A DNA stretch of 10,436 bases from Desulfuromusa sp. (GTDB taxonomy: Bacteria; Desulfobacterota; Desulfuromonadia; Desulfuromonadales; Geopsychrobacteraceae): the NCBI GenBank assembly GCA_021157505.1, contig JAGGWI010000219.1:1-10436 (forward strand). The letters run 5' to 3'. Both the position numbers and the translations under genes were made by a program. This document shows, in pieces, positions 1 to 6,027 of the stretch. Each line of letters starts with the position of its first letter. Position 1 is the stretch's first letter. The notes beneath the pieces are model-generated. The model ran no database searches. It had not been told where the DNA came from and was given only the letters and a program-made list of their open reading frames with translations.

Positions 1-192
1 ATGGTCGGTGGCGCAGAGGTTAAACTCGGAACACCTCTCGTACCAGGTGCTAAAGTTAAAGCACAGATCGTTGCTCAGGAGAAAGACAAGAAAATTCTTG
101 TTTTTAAATCCAAGCGACGGGGTGGTAACCGTAAAAAATACGGCCATCGTCAACCTATAACCCGACTTAAAGTCGCGGCAATCGAAGCTTAA
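1..192 (+). CDS. rplU: 50S ribosomal protein L21, C-terminal part (cut by window start)
   Basis: This is the C-terminal 63 residues of large-subunit protein L21, which binds 23S rRNA and is usually about 100 residues long. The basic segment FKSKRRGGNRKKYGHRQP (residues 35-52 of the visible part) followed by TRLKV is the typical L21 C-terminus. The ATG at position 1 encodes an internal methionine of the conserved MVGG segment near residue 40 of a full-length L21, so the true start lies upstream of the window. The TAA stop at 190-192 is followed at once by the AGGAGG ribosome-binding site of rpmA, 10 bases from the next start. That is the usual rplU-rpmA operon arrangement. Confidence 0.96.
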   Translation: MVGGAEVKLGTPLVPGAKVKAQIVAQEKDKKILVFKSKRRGGNRKKYGHRQPITRLKVAAIEA

Positions 193-202
193 GGAGGGTC
201 TC

Positions 203-457
203 ATGGCTCATAAAAAAGCTGCTGGTAGTACCCGGAACGGCCGCGACAGTGCTGGTCAAAGGCTCGGGATTAAACGTTATGGTGGTGAAGAGGTCTCTTC
301 CGGTTCCATTCTGGTGCGTCAGCGTGGAACAACTTTTCATCCCGGAAATAATGTTGGTTGCGGTAAGGATTATACCTTGTTTGCAACGATTGATGGTGTG
401 GTTAAGTTTGAAACCAAGAGGCAGGGGCGCAAGTTTATCAGCGTTTACGCTGCTTAA
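203..457 (+). CDS. rpmA: 50S ribosomal protein L27
   Basis: A complete 84-residue L27. The N-terminus MAHKKAAGSTRNGRDS is the extended arm that in bacterial ribosomes reaches toward the peptidyl-transferase centre. There is no cleavable N-terminal leader of the Firmicutes kind, because the mature AHKK sequence directly follows Met1. The segment RQRGTTFHPGNNVGCGKDYT (residues 39-58) is the conserved family core. The ATG start is fixed by AGGAGG at 192-197, six bases upstream. The gene is co-transcribed with rplU and is followed by a strong hairpin at 483-517, which should limit read-through into obgE. Confidence 0.98.
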   Translation: MAHKKAAGSTRNGRDSAGQRLGIKRYGGEEVSSGSILVRQRGTTFHPGNNVGCGKDYTLFATIDGVVKFETKRQGRKFISVYAA

Positions 458-482
458 TCAGTCCTGTCAAGCAACCCTTATT

Positions 483-523
483 AGAACCCGGTATCGCTCA
501 TGCGATCACCGGGTTCTTCCGTT
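483..523 (+). terminator. Long hairpin after rpmA, probable partial terminator
   Basis: AGAACCCGGT (483-492) pairs perfectly with ACCGGGTTCT (508-517). An inner stem ATCGC (493-497) pairs with GCGAT (502-506) across a TCAT loop, leaving C507 as a single bulge. About 15 base pairs in a 35-base hairpin is far more than chance. The following tract TCCGTTT is only weakly U-rich, so it may terminate incompletely or act as an RNA-processing or stability element between the ribosomal-protein genes and obgE. Confidence 0.65.
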
Positions 524-539
524 TCAGGTGAGATAGAAG

Positions 540-1550
540 ATGAAATTTGTTGATCAGGTTAGAATCGAGGTGAAGGCGGGGGATGGTGGTCGCGGTTGCG
601 TCTCCTTTCTGCGCGAGAAATTTGTTCCAAGAGGTGGTCCCGATGGGGGTGATGGAGGTGATGGCGGGAGTGTCTCATTTATTGTTGATGAAGCTCTTTC
701 TACTCTGCTCGATTACCGTTACTTGCATCATTGCAAGGCCAAGAATGGTGCCCCTGGCCTGGGTAAAACCAAACATGGCAAAAATGGTGAATCTCTGGTG
801 CTGCGAGTACCACAGGGGACTCTGGTCTATGATGATGAGAGCGATGAACTTCTTGCCGATTTAACCGTAGTAGGAGAGCCATTACTCTTTCTTCCCGGAG
901 GGCAGGGTGGACGTGGTAATGCCCGTTTCAAAACCAGCACCAACCGGGCTCCCAGGCATGCTCAGCCGGGAATTGCAGGAGAAGTCAGATCCCTGCGTTT
1001 GGAGCTGAAACTGCTGGCAGACGTAGGACTGGTTGGACTGCCCAACGCCGGCAAGTCAACTTTGATTTCATCATTGTCTGCGGCTAAACCAAAAGTTGCC
1101 GATTATCCCTTCACCACCCTGGTCCCTAATCTCGGAGTTGTCCCTTATGGTGGCTTTAAAACCATGGTGCTGGCTGACATTCCAGGTCTGATTTTTGGGG
1201 CAAGTGAAGGCCAGGGACTGGGAACCCGTTTCTTACGCCATGTTGAGCGCACCGATCTATTTCTCCATCTGGTGGACACTTCCTGTATGCAGGAAGGGGA
1301 CCCTTTCGCCAATTTTGAAATGATCAATAATGAATTGAAGTGCTACGATGACTCTCTGACTGGAAAACCGCAGATCGTTGTCCTCACCAAGATTGATGTT
1401 CCCGAAGTTCGCGAACTGGTCGTGCCGTTGACTGAGCGTTTCCAGTCTCTGGGCTATTCAGTCTTTTCTGTTTCCGCAGTAACCGGGGAAGGTTTGAAGG
1501 AACTGGTGACGGCGGTTGGCAATGAACTGGATCGGTTGCGCGAAGATTGA
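540..1550 (+). CDS. obgE: Obg-family GTPase, 50S ribosome assembly
   Basis: A 336-residue Obg (CgtA) GTPase, which in bacteria binds the 50S subunit late in assembly and links to ppGpp and growth control. Residues 1-158 are the glycine-rich Obg fold, with the runs GGPDGGDGGDGG and GGQGGRGNARF. The G domain follows: G1 GLPNAGKST (166-174), G2 TTLVP (192-196), G3 DIPG (213-216), G4 TKID (283-286) and G5 SAVTGEG (312-318). The protein ends soon after G5, so it lacks the variable C-terminal domain of longer Obg proteins. Position 219 is Phe where the motif normally reads DIPGLIEGA. The start is supported by AGGTGAG at 526-532, seven bases upstream. Its place after rplU-rpmA is a very conserved arrangement. 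Confidence 0.97.
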   Translation: MKFVDQVRIEVKAGDGGRGCVSFLREKFVPRGGPDGGDGGDGGSVSFIVDEALSTLLDYRYLHHCKAKNGAPGLGKTKHGKNGESLVLRVPQGTLVYDDESDELLADLTVVGEPLLFLPGGQGGRGNARFKTSTNRAPRHAQPGIAGEVRSLRLELKLLADVGLVGLPNAGKSTLISSLSAAKPKVADYPFTTLVPNLGVVPYGGFKTMVLADIPGLIFGASEGQGLGTRFLRHVERTDLFLHLVDTSCMQEGDPFANFEMINNELKCYDDSLTGKPQIVVLTKIDVPEVRELVVPLTERFQSLGYSVFSVSAVTGEGLKELVTAVGNELDRLRED

Positions 1551-1575
1551 AAATATTTTTTGTGGAAAAAATAAT
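1547..1575 (+). promoter_or_regulatory. Candidate sigma-70 promoter for proBA
   Basis: The AT-rich gap after obgE holds TTGAAA (1547-1552, 5 of 6 to the -35 consensus) and AATAAT (1570-1575, 5 of 6 to the -10 consensus) with a 17-base spacer. Transcription would start near 1582, just before the GAGGGG ribosome-binding site of proB. The -35 box overlaps the obgE stop codon, and the -10 box lacks the first T. AT-rich gaps often give such matches by chance, so this is only a candidate. Confidence 0.35.
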
Positions 1576-1593
1576 TTATTGAAATGAGGGGCT

Positions 1594-2739
1594 ATGCGTA
1601 AAGCGTTGCTTGCACATGTAAAACGGGTTGTTATTAAAATCGGCAGCGGTGTGATCTCCAATGCCTCCGGGATGGAAAATGATCGGGTGAGTGCACTATC
1701 TGCCGATATCTGTCAATTGCTTGATCGTGGTCTGGAAGTGATAGTCGTCTCTTCCGGGGCGATATCTGCCGGGAAAGGTCAGCTTGGGATTACCGGGCGA
1801 CCGCAGACCATTCCGCAGAAACAGGCGGCAGCTGCAATCGGACAGACACAAATTATTCTGAAATACAAAGAAACTTTCCAGAGTCAAAACCATAATGTCG
1901 CCCAGGTGCTGCTGACTCGTGATGATTTATCGAACCGACGTCGCTATTTGAATGCTCGTAATACCGTTATGACGTTACTTGAGTATGGAGTGACGCCAAT
2001 CATCAATGAAAATGACACGGTTGTGGTTGAGGAAATCCGTTTTGGTGACAATGATAATCTTTCGGCTTTGGTGACCAGTCTGGTCGAAGCAGATCTGCTG
2101 ATTATTCTCTCTGATGTTGATGGGCTCTATGATCAGGATCCGGCAGAAAACATCCGGGCAGAACTGATTCCAGTGGTTGAACGAATAACGCCAGAAATTG
2201 AAGCGATGGCTGGAAAATCGAATGGAGATCTCGGCGTCGGAGGGATGGACAGTAAGCTGAAAGCGGTCAAGCGGGCATCACTGAGTGGAGTCGGAACAGT
2301 GATTGCCAATGGCCGCAGTCAGAATATTCTCAGCCGAATTTTTACGGGTGAAGAGGTTGGTACCTACTTTCTTCCAGCCCAGTCGAAATTGACGGCAAAG
2401 AAACATTGGATTGCATTTTCAAAAAGACCGCGGGGGAAGTTGCTGATTGATGAGGGGGGACAACGAGCTGTTATCAAGCATGGGAAAAGTTTGTTGCCCT
2501 CTGGTCTTTGTGGTGTTGAGGGAGGTTTCGAACGGGGCGATGCGGTGCGTCTCTGCAATCTGGATGGTGAGGAATTCGCCCGCGGCGTCATCAGTTATTC
2601 TCTGGCAGAAACGCTGCAGATTATGGGCAAGCAGAGCTCTGAAATTGAACCAATTCTTGGTTATAAATATCGTGATGAAGTGGTTTACCGCGATAATCTG
2701 GTTTTGACTGTAACTGATGAAGAAGAGGAGGTTGATTGA
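1594..2739 (+). CDS. proB: Glutamate 5-kinase with C-terminal PUA domain
   Basis: Glutamate 5-kinase phosphorylates L-glutamate to gamma-glutamyl phosphate, the first and feedback-inhibited step of proline synthesis, in the cytoplasm. The 381-residue protein has the amino-acid-kinase fold: VVIKIGSGVI (12-21), SSGAI (53-57), PIINENDTV (135-143), GDNDNLSALV (151-160), the nucleotide-site segment ILSDVDGLY (171-179) and GVGGMDSK (214-221). Residues from about 275 onward form the PUA domain found in long ProB proteins, including SLLPSG and ILGY. The ATG follows GAGGGG (1586-1591) with only two bases between, an unusually tight spacing, but no better in-frame start is near. The stop codon overlaps the proA start by one base (TGATG), suggesting translational coupling. 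Confidence 0.97.
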   Translation: MRKALLAHVKRVVIKIGSGVISNASGMENDRVSALSADICQLLDRGLEVIVVSSGAISAGKGQLGITGRPQTIPQKQAAAAIGQTQIILKYKETFQSQNHNVAQVLLTRDDLSNRRRYLNARNTVMTLLEYGVTPIINENDTVVVEEIRFGDNDNLSALVTSLVEADLLIILSDVDGLYDQDPAENIRAELIPVVERITPEIEAMAGKSNGDLGVGGMDSKLKAVKRASLSGVGTVIANGRSQNILSRIFTGEEVGTYFLPAQSKLTAKKHWIAFSKRPRGKLLIDEGGQRAVIKHGKSLLPSGLCGVEGGFERGDAVRLCNLDGEEFARGVISYSLAETLQIMGKQSSEIEPILGYKYRDEVVYRDNLVLTVTDEEEEVD

Positions 2740-3995
2740 TGGCTATTGGTGAAGAGATGCTGGTGTTAGCCAGAGCCGCTCAACAGGCTTCCCGATTGCT
2801 GGCCACCCTCTCATCAGCAAAAAAAAATGAGTTATTGCTGGCAATGGCAATTGCTCTGGAGGATGGCTCAAAGCAACTGCAGGCAGAGAATGAAAAAGAC
2901 CTCACTCGGGCGCGAGAAAATAAGATGGCGGAGGCAATGGTCGATCGCCTGACTTTGACCCCGGAACGAATTCGAGAGATGGCAGGGGGATTGCGCGAGG
3001 TGGCAGCACTGCCTGATCCGGTTGGTGAAATAACCGGCATGTGGCTACGTCCTAATGGTATTCAAGTTGGTCGGCAAAGGATTCCTCTGGGTGTCATCGG
3101 GATTATCTACGAATCACGACCAAACGTAACCGCGGACGCCGCTGGTTTGTGCCTGAAAAGTGGGAATGCAGTGATCCTGCGTGGGGGTTCTGAGGCGATT
3201 CATTCCAACCGTGCCATCGGTGCGATTCTACAGCAGGTATTAAAAGATCTGGAATTACCGCAAGCCGCCCTGCAGGTGGTGACAACGAGTGACCGCAATG
3301 CGGTGACAGAGTTGCTGCAGCTGGAAGATCAGATCGATCTGATTATTCCGCGTGGCGGCGAGGGGCTGATCCGCTTTGTTGCCGAAAATTCAAAGATTCC
3401 GGTTATCAAGCATTATAAAGGGGTCTGTCACACCTATGTTGATGCCCACGCCGATCTGCAAATGGCGGAGGAGATCTGCCTGAATGCCAAAGTCCAACGA
3501 CCCGGGGTCTGTAACGCTATGGAAACCCTGCTCATTCACCGTGATTGTGCAGCTGAATTTCTGCCACAGATTGTGGCATCTATGGAAAAATCCGGAGTCG
3601 AATTGCGGGGTTGTGTTGCTGCGCAAAAAATTATTCCCGGTCTGCTGACAGCAACAGAAGAAGATTGGCAGGCAGAATATCTTGACCTGATTCTGGCCAT
3701 TCGCATTGTTGACAGCTATGAACAGGCCCGTGAGCATATTGAAACCTATGGTTCTCTCCATACCGAAGTGATTGTGACCGATGATTATCGGCTTTCACAG
3801 CGCTTCCTGCGGGAAATTAATTCCAGTGTCGTGATGGTTAATGCCTCTTCCCGGTTCTCTGATGGTCACCAGTTGGGACTTGGTGCAGAGATCGGAATCT
3901 CGACATCCAAACTCCATTCTTTTGGACCGATGGGGCTGGAAGATTTGACCACGCGTAAATTTATCGTTCTGGGAGACGGGCAGGTCAGGAGATAG
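2739..3995 (+). CDS. proA: Gamma-glutamyl phosphate reductase
   Basis: ProA reduces gamma-glutamyl phosphate with NADPH to glutamate semialdehyde, the second step of proline synthesis, and receives its unstable substrate from ProB. The 418-residue protein belongs to the aldehyde dehydrogenase superfamily. The catalytic cysteine is C258 in QRPGVCNAMETLL. The ProA signature lies near residues 324-345 (VDSYEQAREHIETYGSLHTE), and IGIIYESRPN and ILRGGSEAI are also typical. I chose ATG 2739 over TTG 2736 because GAGGAGG (2725-2731) then sits seven bases upstream. The gene overlaps proB by one base. Its TAG stop is the first base of a heptamer tandem array, so the array grew directly against the coding end. 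Confidence 0.97.
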   Translation: MAIGEEMLVLARAAQQASRLLATLSSAKKNELLLAMAIALEDGSKQLQAENEKDLTRARENKMAEAMVDRLTLTPERIREMAGGLREVAALPDPVGEITGMWLRPNGIQVGRQRIPLGVIGIIYESRPNVTADAAGLCLKSGNAVILRGGSEAIHSNRAIGAILQQVLKDLELPQAALQVVTTSDRNAVTELLQLEDQIDLIIPRGGEGLIRFVAENSKIPVIKHYKGVCHTYVDAHADLQMAEEICLNAKVQRPGVCNAMETLLIHRDCAAEFLPQIVASMEKSGVELRGCVAAQKIIPGLLTATEEDWQAEYLDLILAIRIVDSYEQAREHIETYGSLHTEVIVTDDYRLSQRFLREINSSVVMVNASSRFSDGHQLGLGAEIGISTSKLHSFGPMGLEDLTTRKFIVLGDGQVRR

Positions 3996-4040
3996 GTTCA
4001 AGGTTCAAGGTTCAAGGTTCAAGGTTCAAGGTTCAAGGTT
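3995..4040 (+). repeat. Tandem array of the heptamer GGTTCAA, 6.6 copies
   Basis: Six perfect head-to-tail copies of GGTTCAA (3995-4036) plus a partial GGTT (4037-4040) start at the last base of the proA stop codon. The 7-base unit is not a multiple of three and contains no gene. Such arrays change copy number easily by replication slippage, which would alter the proA-nadD spacing. Inverted partners lie just downstream. Confidence 0.97.
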
Positions 4041-4081
4041 TTAGGTCTGATCCTTTCACCTTGAACCTTTCTCCTTGTTCC
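4028..4081 (+). repeat. Inverted partners of the heptamer array (hairpin)
   Basis: ACCTTGAACCTT (4058-4069) is the exact reverse complement of AAGGTTCAAGGT (4028-4039), giving a perfect 12-bp stem with an 18-base loop. A second degenerate inverted copy, CCTTGTTCC, lies at 4073-4081 (7 of 9 to CCTTGAACC). Because the left arm is tandemly repeated, the right arm can pair in several registers. There is no U-rich tail, so a classical terminator is doubtful, but the structure could still reduce read-through from proA to nadD. Confidence 0.8.
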
Positions 4082-4098
4082 TAAAATGAGGTTATAAT

Positions 4099-4737
4099 AT
4101 GCGTATCGGGTTACTTGGTGGTACTTTTAATCCAATCCATTTTGGCCACCTGCATATTGCTGAAGAGGTTGTGAAAAGTTGCCATCTGGCGCAGGTCTGG
4201 TTTATTCCCACCTGTAAGCCACCCCACAAGCAGCTTGCAGATGAGGTCTCTTTTGTCCATCGCTTGGCGATGGTGGAAGCGGCTTTACTTGACTATCCTC
4301 TATTTCGCAGTTCTGCCATTGAGGGGCAGCGGGGGGGTACAAGTTACTCCGTTGACACATTGCAGCAGTTGACGGAAGAATATCCACAACATGAGTTTTT
4401 TTTTATTATGGGGCTTGATTCCTTTCAGGAGCTTGGACTGTGGAAAAACTATTCGCAGCTATTTGAACTTGCCCATATCGTGGTGACGGCCCGGCCCGGT
4501 TTTGCAGGCTCATTACCGGAGTTACTTCCAGTTGCCATTGCGGACCGCTTCTGCTATGATTCCGACTCGAAAAATCTCCGGTTTGATACAGGATTTTCAT
4601 TGATTAAAGTCGCACATACCTGCCGTGATATTTCCTCCACAGAAATTCGTCAGCAATTGTCGATGAGCCGGGATGTCGGGGAACAAGTTCCACTCTCCGT
4701 AATTGAATATATCAGAGTCCATGATCTCTATTCCTGA
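4099..4737 (+). CDS. nadD: Nicotinate-nucleotide adenylyltransferase
   Basis: NadD adenylates nicotinate mononucleotide with ATP to deamido-NAD in the cytoplasm, a late step shared by NAD synthesis and salvage. The 212-residue protein has the nucleotidyltransferase signature GGTFNPIHFGHL (7-18) with the HxGH-type histidines H14 and H17. It also has FFIMGLDSF (101-109), a conserved W115, and the C-terminal ISSTEIR motif (178-184) that contacts phosphates. The length is normal for the family. TGAGGT (4087-4092), six bases before the ATG, is the likely ribosome-binding site. The heptamer array and its hairpin lie between this gene and proA. Confidence 0.96.
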   Translation: MRIGLLGGTFNPIHFGHLHIAEEVVKSCHLAQVWFIPTCKPPHKQLADEVSFVHRLAMVEAALLDYPLFRSSAIEGQRGGTSYSVDTLQQLTEEYPQHEFFFIMGLDSFQELGLWKNYSQLFELAHIVVTARPGFAGSLPELLPVAIADRFCYDSDSKNLRFDTGFSLIKVAHTCRDISSTEIRQQLSMSRDVGEQVPLSVIEYIRVHDLYS

Positions 4738-4775
4738 AATTTGAATCAGGTAGAAGAAAAGAAGAAGGTATAAAA

Positions 4776-5135
4776 TTGCAAGCTAAAGAAATAGCCTTAT
4801 CGGCTGTCGAATATGCGCTTGATAAAAAAGGGATGGATCTCCGGTTGCTTGATGTCCGGGAACTCTCTTCACTGACCGACTATCTGTTGTTGATTTCGGG
4901 GCGCTCCGATAGACAGGTCCAAGCCATAGCAGAAAATATCAGAACAGAATTCAAGCATCATCACAGTTTACAGCCACTTGCTATTGAGGGGATGAATCAG
5001 GGACGTTGGATACTGCTTGATTATGGTGAAATCATGGTTCATGTTTTTCAACCAACGGTTCGTGAATTCTACGACCTTGAAGGGTTGTGGAGTGAGGCTC
5101 CTGAGGTTGAACTGGTCCAGACTGTCGCCCCGTGA
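4776..5135 (+). CDS. rsfS: Ribosomal silencing factor RsfS (Iojap family)
   Basis: RsfS binds L14 on the 50S subunit and blocks joining with the 30S subunit when nutrients are low. The 119-residue protein has the family segments SSLTDYLLLISGRSDRQVQA (41-60), IEGMNQGRWILLDYG (71-85) and VHVFQPTVREFYDLEGLW (90-107). Translation starts at TTG 4776, supported by the purine-rich GAAGAAGG (4761-4768) seven bases upstream, with no in-frame ATG or GTG between the nadD stop and this codon. The gene lies 38 bases after nadD and overlaps rlmH by four bases (GTGA). The nadD-rsfS-rlmH order is widely conserved. Confidence 0.95.
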   Translation: MQAKEIALSAVEYALDKKGMDLRLLDVRELSSLTDYLLLISGRSDRQVQAIAENIRTEFKHHHSLQPLAIEGMNQGRWILLDYGEIMVHVFQPTVREFYDLEGLWSEAPEVELVQTVAP

Positions 5136-5605
5136 AATTTCGCCTGATTTGTGTTGGTAAATTGACAGAACTCTGGCAGCGGAATGCGGCGGATGAATAT
5201 GCCGGGCGGGTGAAGCGTTATTTCCCGCTGGACATTGTTGAGCTGAAAGAAGAAAAAGGGGGGCGAAAAGGGGATACGAAGGGATTGCTCAAACGCGAAG
5301 GGGCACGGATTCTGGAAAAGGTTCCCGAGAGGACTTTTTTGATTGCCCTTGATGAGCGAGGTCGTAACCTGGAGTCAGAGCGGTTAGCCGATTTGTTATC
5401 GGCAGAAATGCTGCATAGTGGTCGCGATTGGTGTCTGGTCATCGGTGGTCCGTACGGTATCGATGCTGAAGTTCGTAACCGAGCTGATTTGATCCTGTCA
5501 TTATCAAAAATGACATTTACCCACCAGATGGCAAGAGTTTTTTTACTTGAGCAACTCTATCGAAGTTGTACTATTATAAAGAATGAGCCCTACCATAATC
5601 GGTAG
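5132..5605 (+). CDS. rlmH: 23S rRNA (pseudouridine1915-N3)-methyltransferase RlmH
   Basis: RlmH is a SPOUT-family methyltransferase that methylates pseudouridine 1915 in helix 69 of 23S rRNA on assembled 70S ribosomes, using S-adenosylmethionine. The 157-residue protein shows the family glycine loop VIGGPYG (103-109), the segment LSLSKMTFTHQMARVFLLEQ and a C-terminal YRSCTIIKNEPYHNR. The C-terminus has one Asn between His and the final Arg, where E. coli reads PYHRE. The GTG start overlaps the rsfS stop as GTGA, so translation is probably coupled. The last codons form the 5' arm and part of the 3' arm of a terminator-like hairpin. Confidence 0.96.
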   Translation: MKFRLICVGKLTELWQRNAADEYAGRVKRYFPLDIVELKEEKGGRKGDTKGLLKREGARILEKVPERTFLIALDERGRNLESERLADLLSAEMLHSGRDWCLVIGGPYGIDAEVRNRADLILSLSKMTFTHQMARVFLLEQLYRSCTIIKNEPYHNR

Positions 5606-5613
5606 GTGTTTTT
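5589..5613 (+). terminator. Compact hairpin plus T-run across the rlmH stop codon
   Basis: CCTACC (5589-5594) pairs perfectly with GGTAGG (5601-5606) around the six-base loop ATAATC. It is followed by TGTTTTT (5607-5613). The rlmH TAG stop (5603-5605) is inside the 3' arm. Stem plus U-tract is the form of a short intrinsic terminator or attenuator. A six-base-pair stem is short, so efficiency may be low, particularly while ribosomes translate to the rlmH stop. Confidence 0.5.
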
Positions 5614-5631
5614 ATGGAGGTGGATTGGACG

Positions 5632-5985
5632 ATGGAAGCGGTAGAACTAACAGAGACAAGGGAGTCTTTATTGCAGTTGCGGGCTGAGGTTTTAGCAGAA
5701 TCTGAGCGTGCCTATGCTGCATCCCAGTCATTGGGAAAGGATGGCGTTCCAGACATAGGGGATATGTCATCTAACAGTTACCATCAGGAAGTATTGATGA
5801 ATCTTAGTGAGACACAGCGTTCCCGGGTGCGCGATATCGATGCTGCTTTAGAACGGATGGACCAGGGGGTCTATGGCCTCTGTATGCGTTGCGAGGAAGA
5901 AATTCCCGCCCGGCGCATGGAGGTACGTCCATTTTCCCGCTATTGTGTTGACTGCAAAACCGAAGTTGAAAAGTTTGGCGAGTAA
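5632..5985 (+). CDS. DksA/TraR-family C4 zinc-finger protein
   Basis: This 117-residue protein belongs to the DksA/TraR family, whose members insert a coiled coil into the secondary channel of RNA polymerase and change promoter kinetics, often with ppGpp. A predicted helical hairpin (about residues 5-80) carries DIGDMS (41-46), which matches the DxxDxA tip motif with Ser in place of Ala. The four-cysteine zinc finger is CMRC (84-87) and CVDC (105-108). It is shorter than E. coli DksA (151 residues), mainly at the N-terminus. I chose ATG 5632 because GGAGGT (5616-5621) precedes it by ten bases. ATG 5614 is in frame, but its possible ribosome site falls in the hairpin stem upstream. Whether it acts as the main DksA cannot be decided here. 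Confidence 0.9.
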   Translation: MEAVELTETRESLLQLRAEVLAESERAYAASQSLGKDGVPDIGDMSSNSYHQEVLMNLSETQRSRVRDIDAALERMDQGVYGLCMRCEEEIPARRMEVRPFSRYCVDCKTEVEKFGE

Positions 5986-5994
5986 ATAACCCTG

Positions 5995-6013
5995 TAACCC
6001 GCATTGTGGGTTA
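5995..6013 (+). other. Small hairpin ahead of the lapB-like gene
   Basis: TAACCCGC (5995-6002) pairs with GTGGGTTA (6006-6013) around a three-base ATT loop, eight pairs including one G-T wobble. It lies between the dksA-like stop codon and the GGAG ribosome site (6018-6021) of the next gene. No T-run follows, so it is not a standard terminator. It could affect translation initiation or mRNA processing. A TTG at 6004-6006 overlaps its loop and the first base of the 3' arm, which argues against that codon as a start. Confidence 0.5.
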
Positions 6014-6027
6014 GCTTGGAGATGATC

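Noticed and set aside
1..3. ATG at the first base as a start codon of a 63-residue protein
   Set aside because: The sequence matches the C-terminal part of L21, where this Met is internal (MVGG), so the gene is cut by the window edge.
4093..4098. Perfect TATAAT directly before the nadD ATG
   Set aside because: As a -10 box it would start transcription inside the nadD coding region, and no -35 box stands at 16-18 bases. The better reading is a ribosome site TGAGGT with an AT-rich spacer.
4733..4750. Five-base-pair hairpin CCTGA/TCAGG over the nadD stop
   Set aside because: Short stem, eight-base loop and no T-run; within chance expectation.
5614..5631. ATG 5614 as start of the DksA-like gene
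   Set aside because: Its only ribosome site would lie in the upstream hairpin stem, whereas ATG 5632 has a clear GGAGGT ten bases before. It remains possible.
6004..6027. TTG 6004 or ATG 6022 as start of the lapB-like gene
   Set aside because: TTG 6004 is in a hairpin without a ribosome site, and ATG 6022 directly abuts the GGAG. ATG 6028 has correct spacing.
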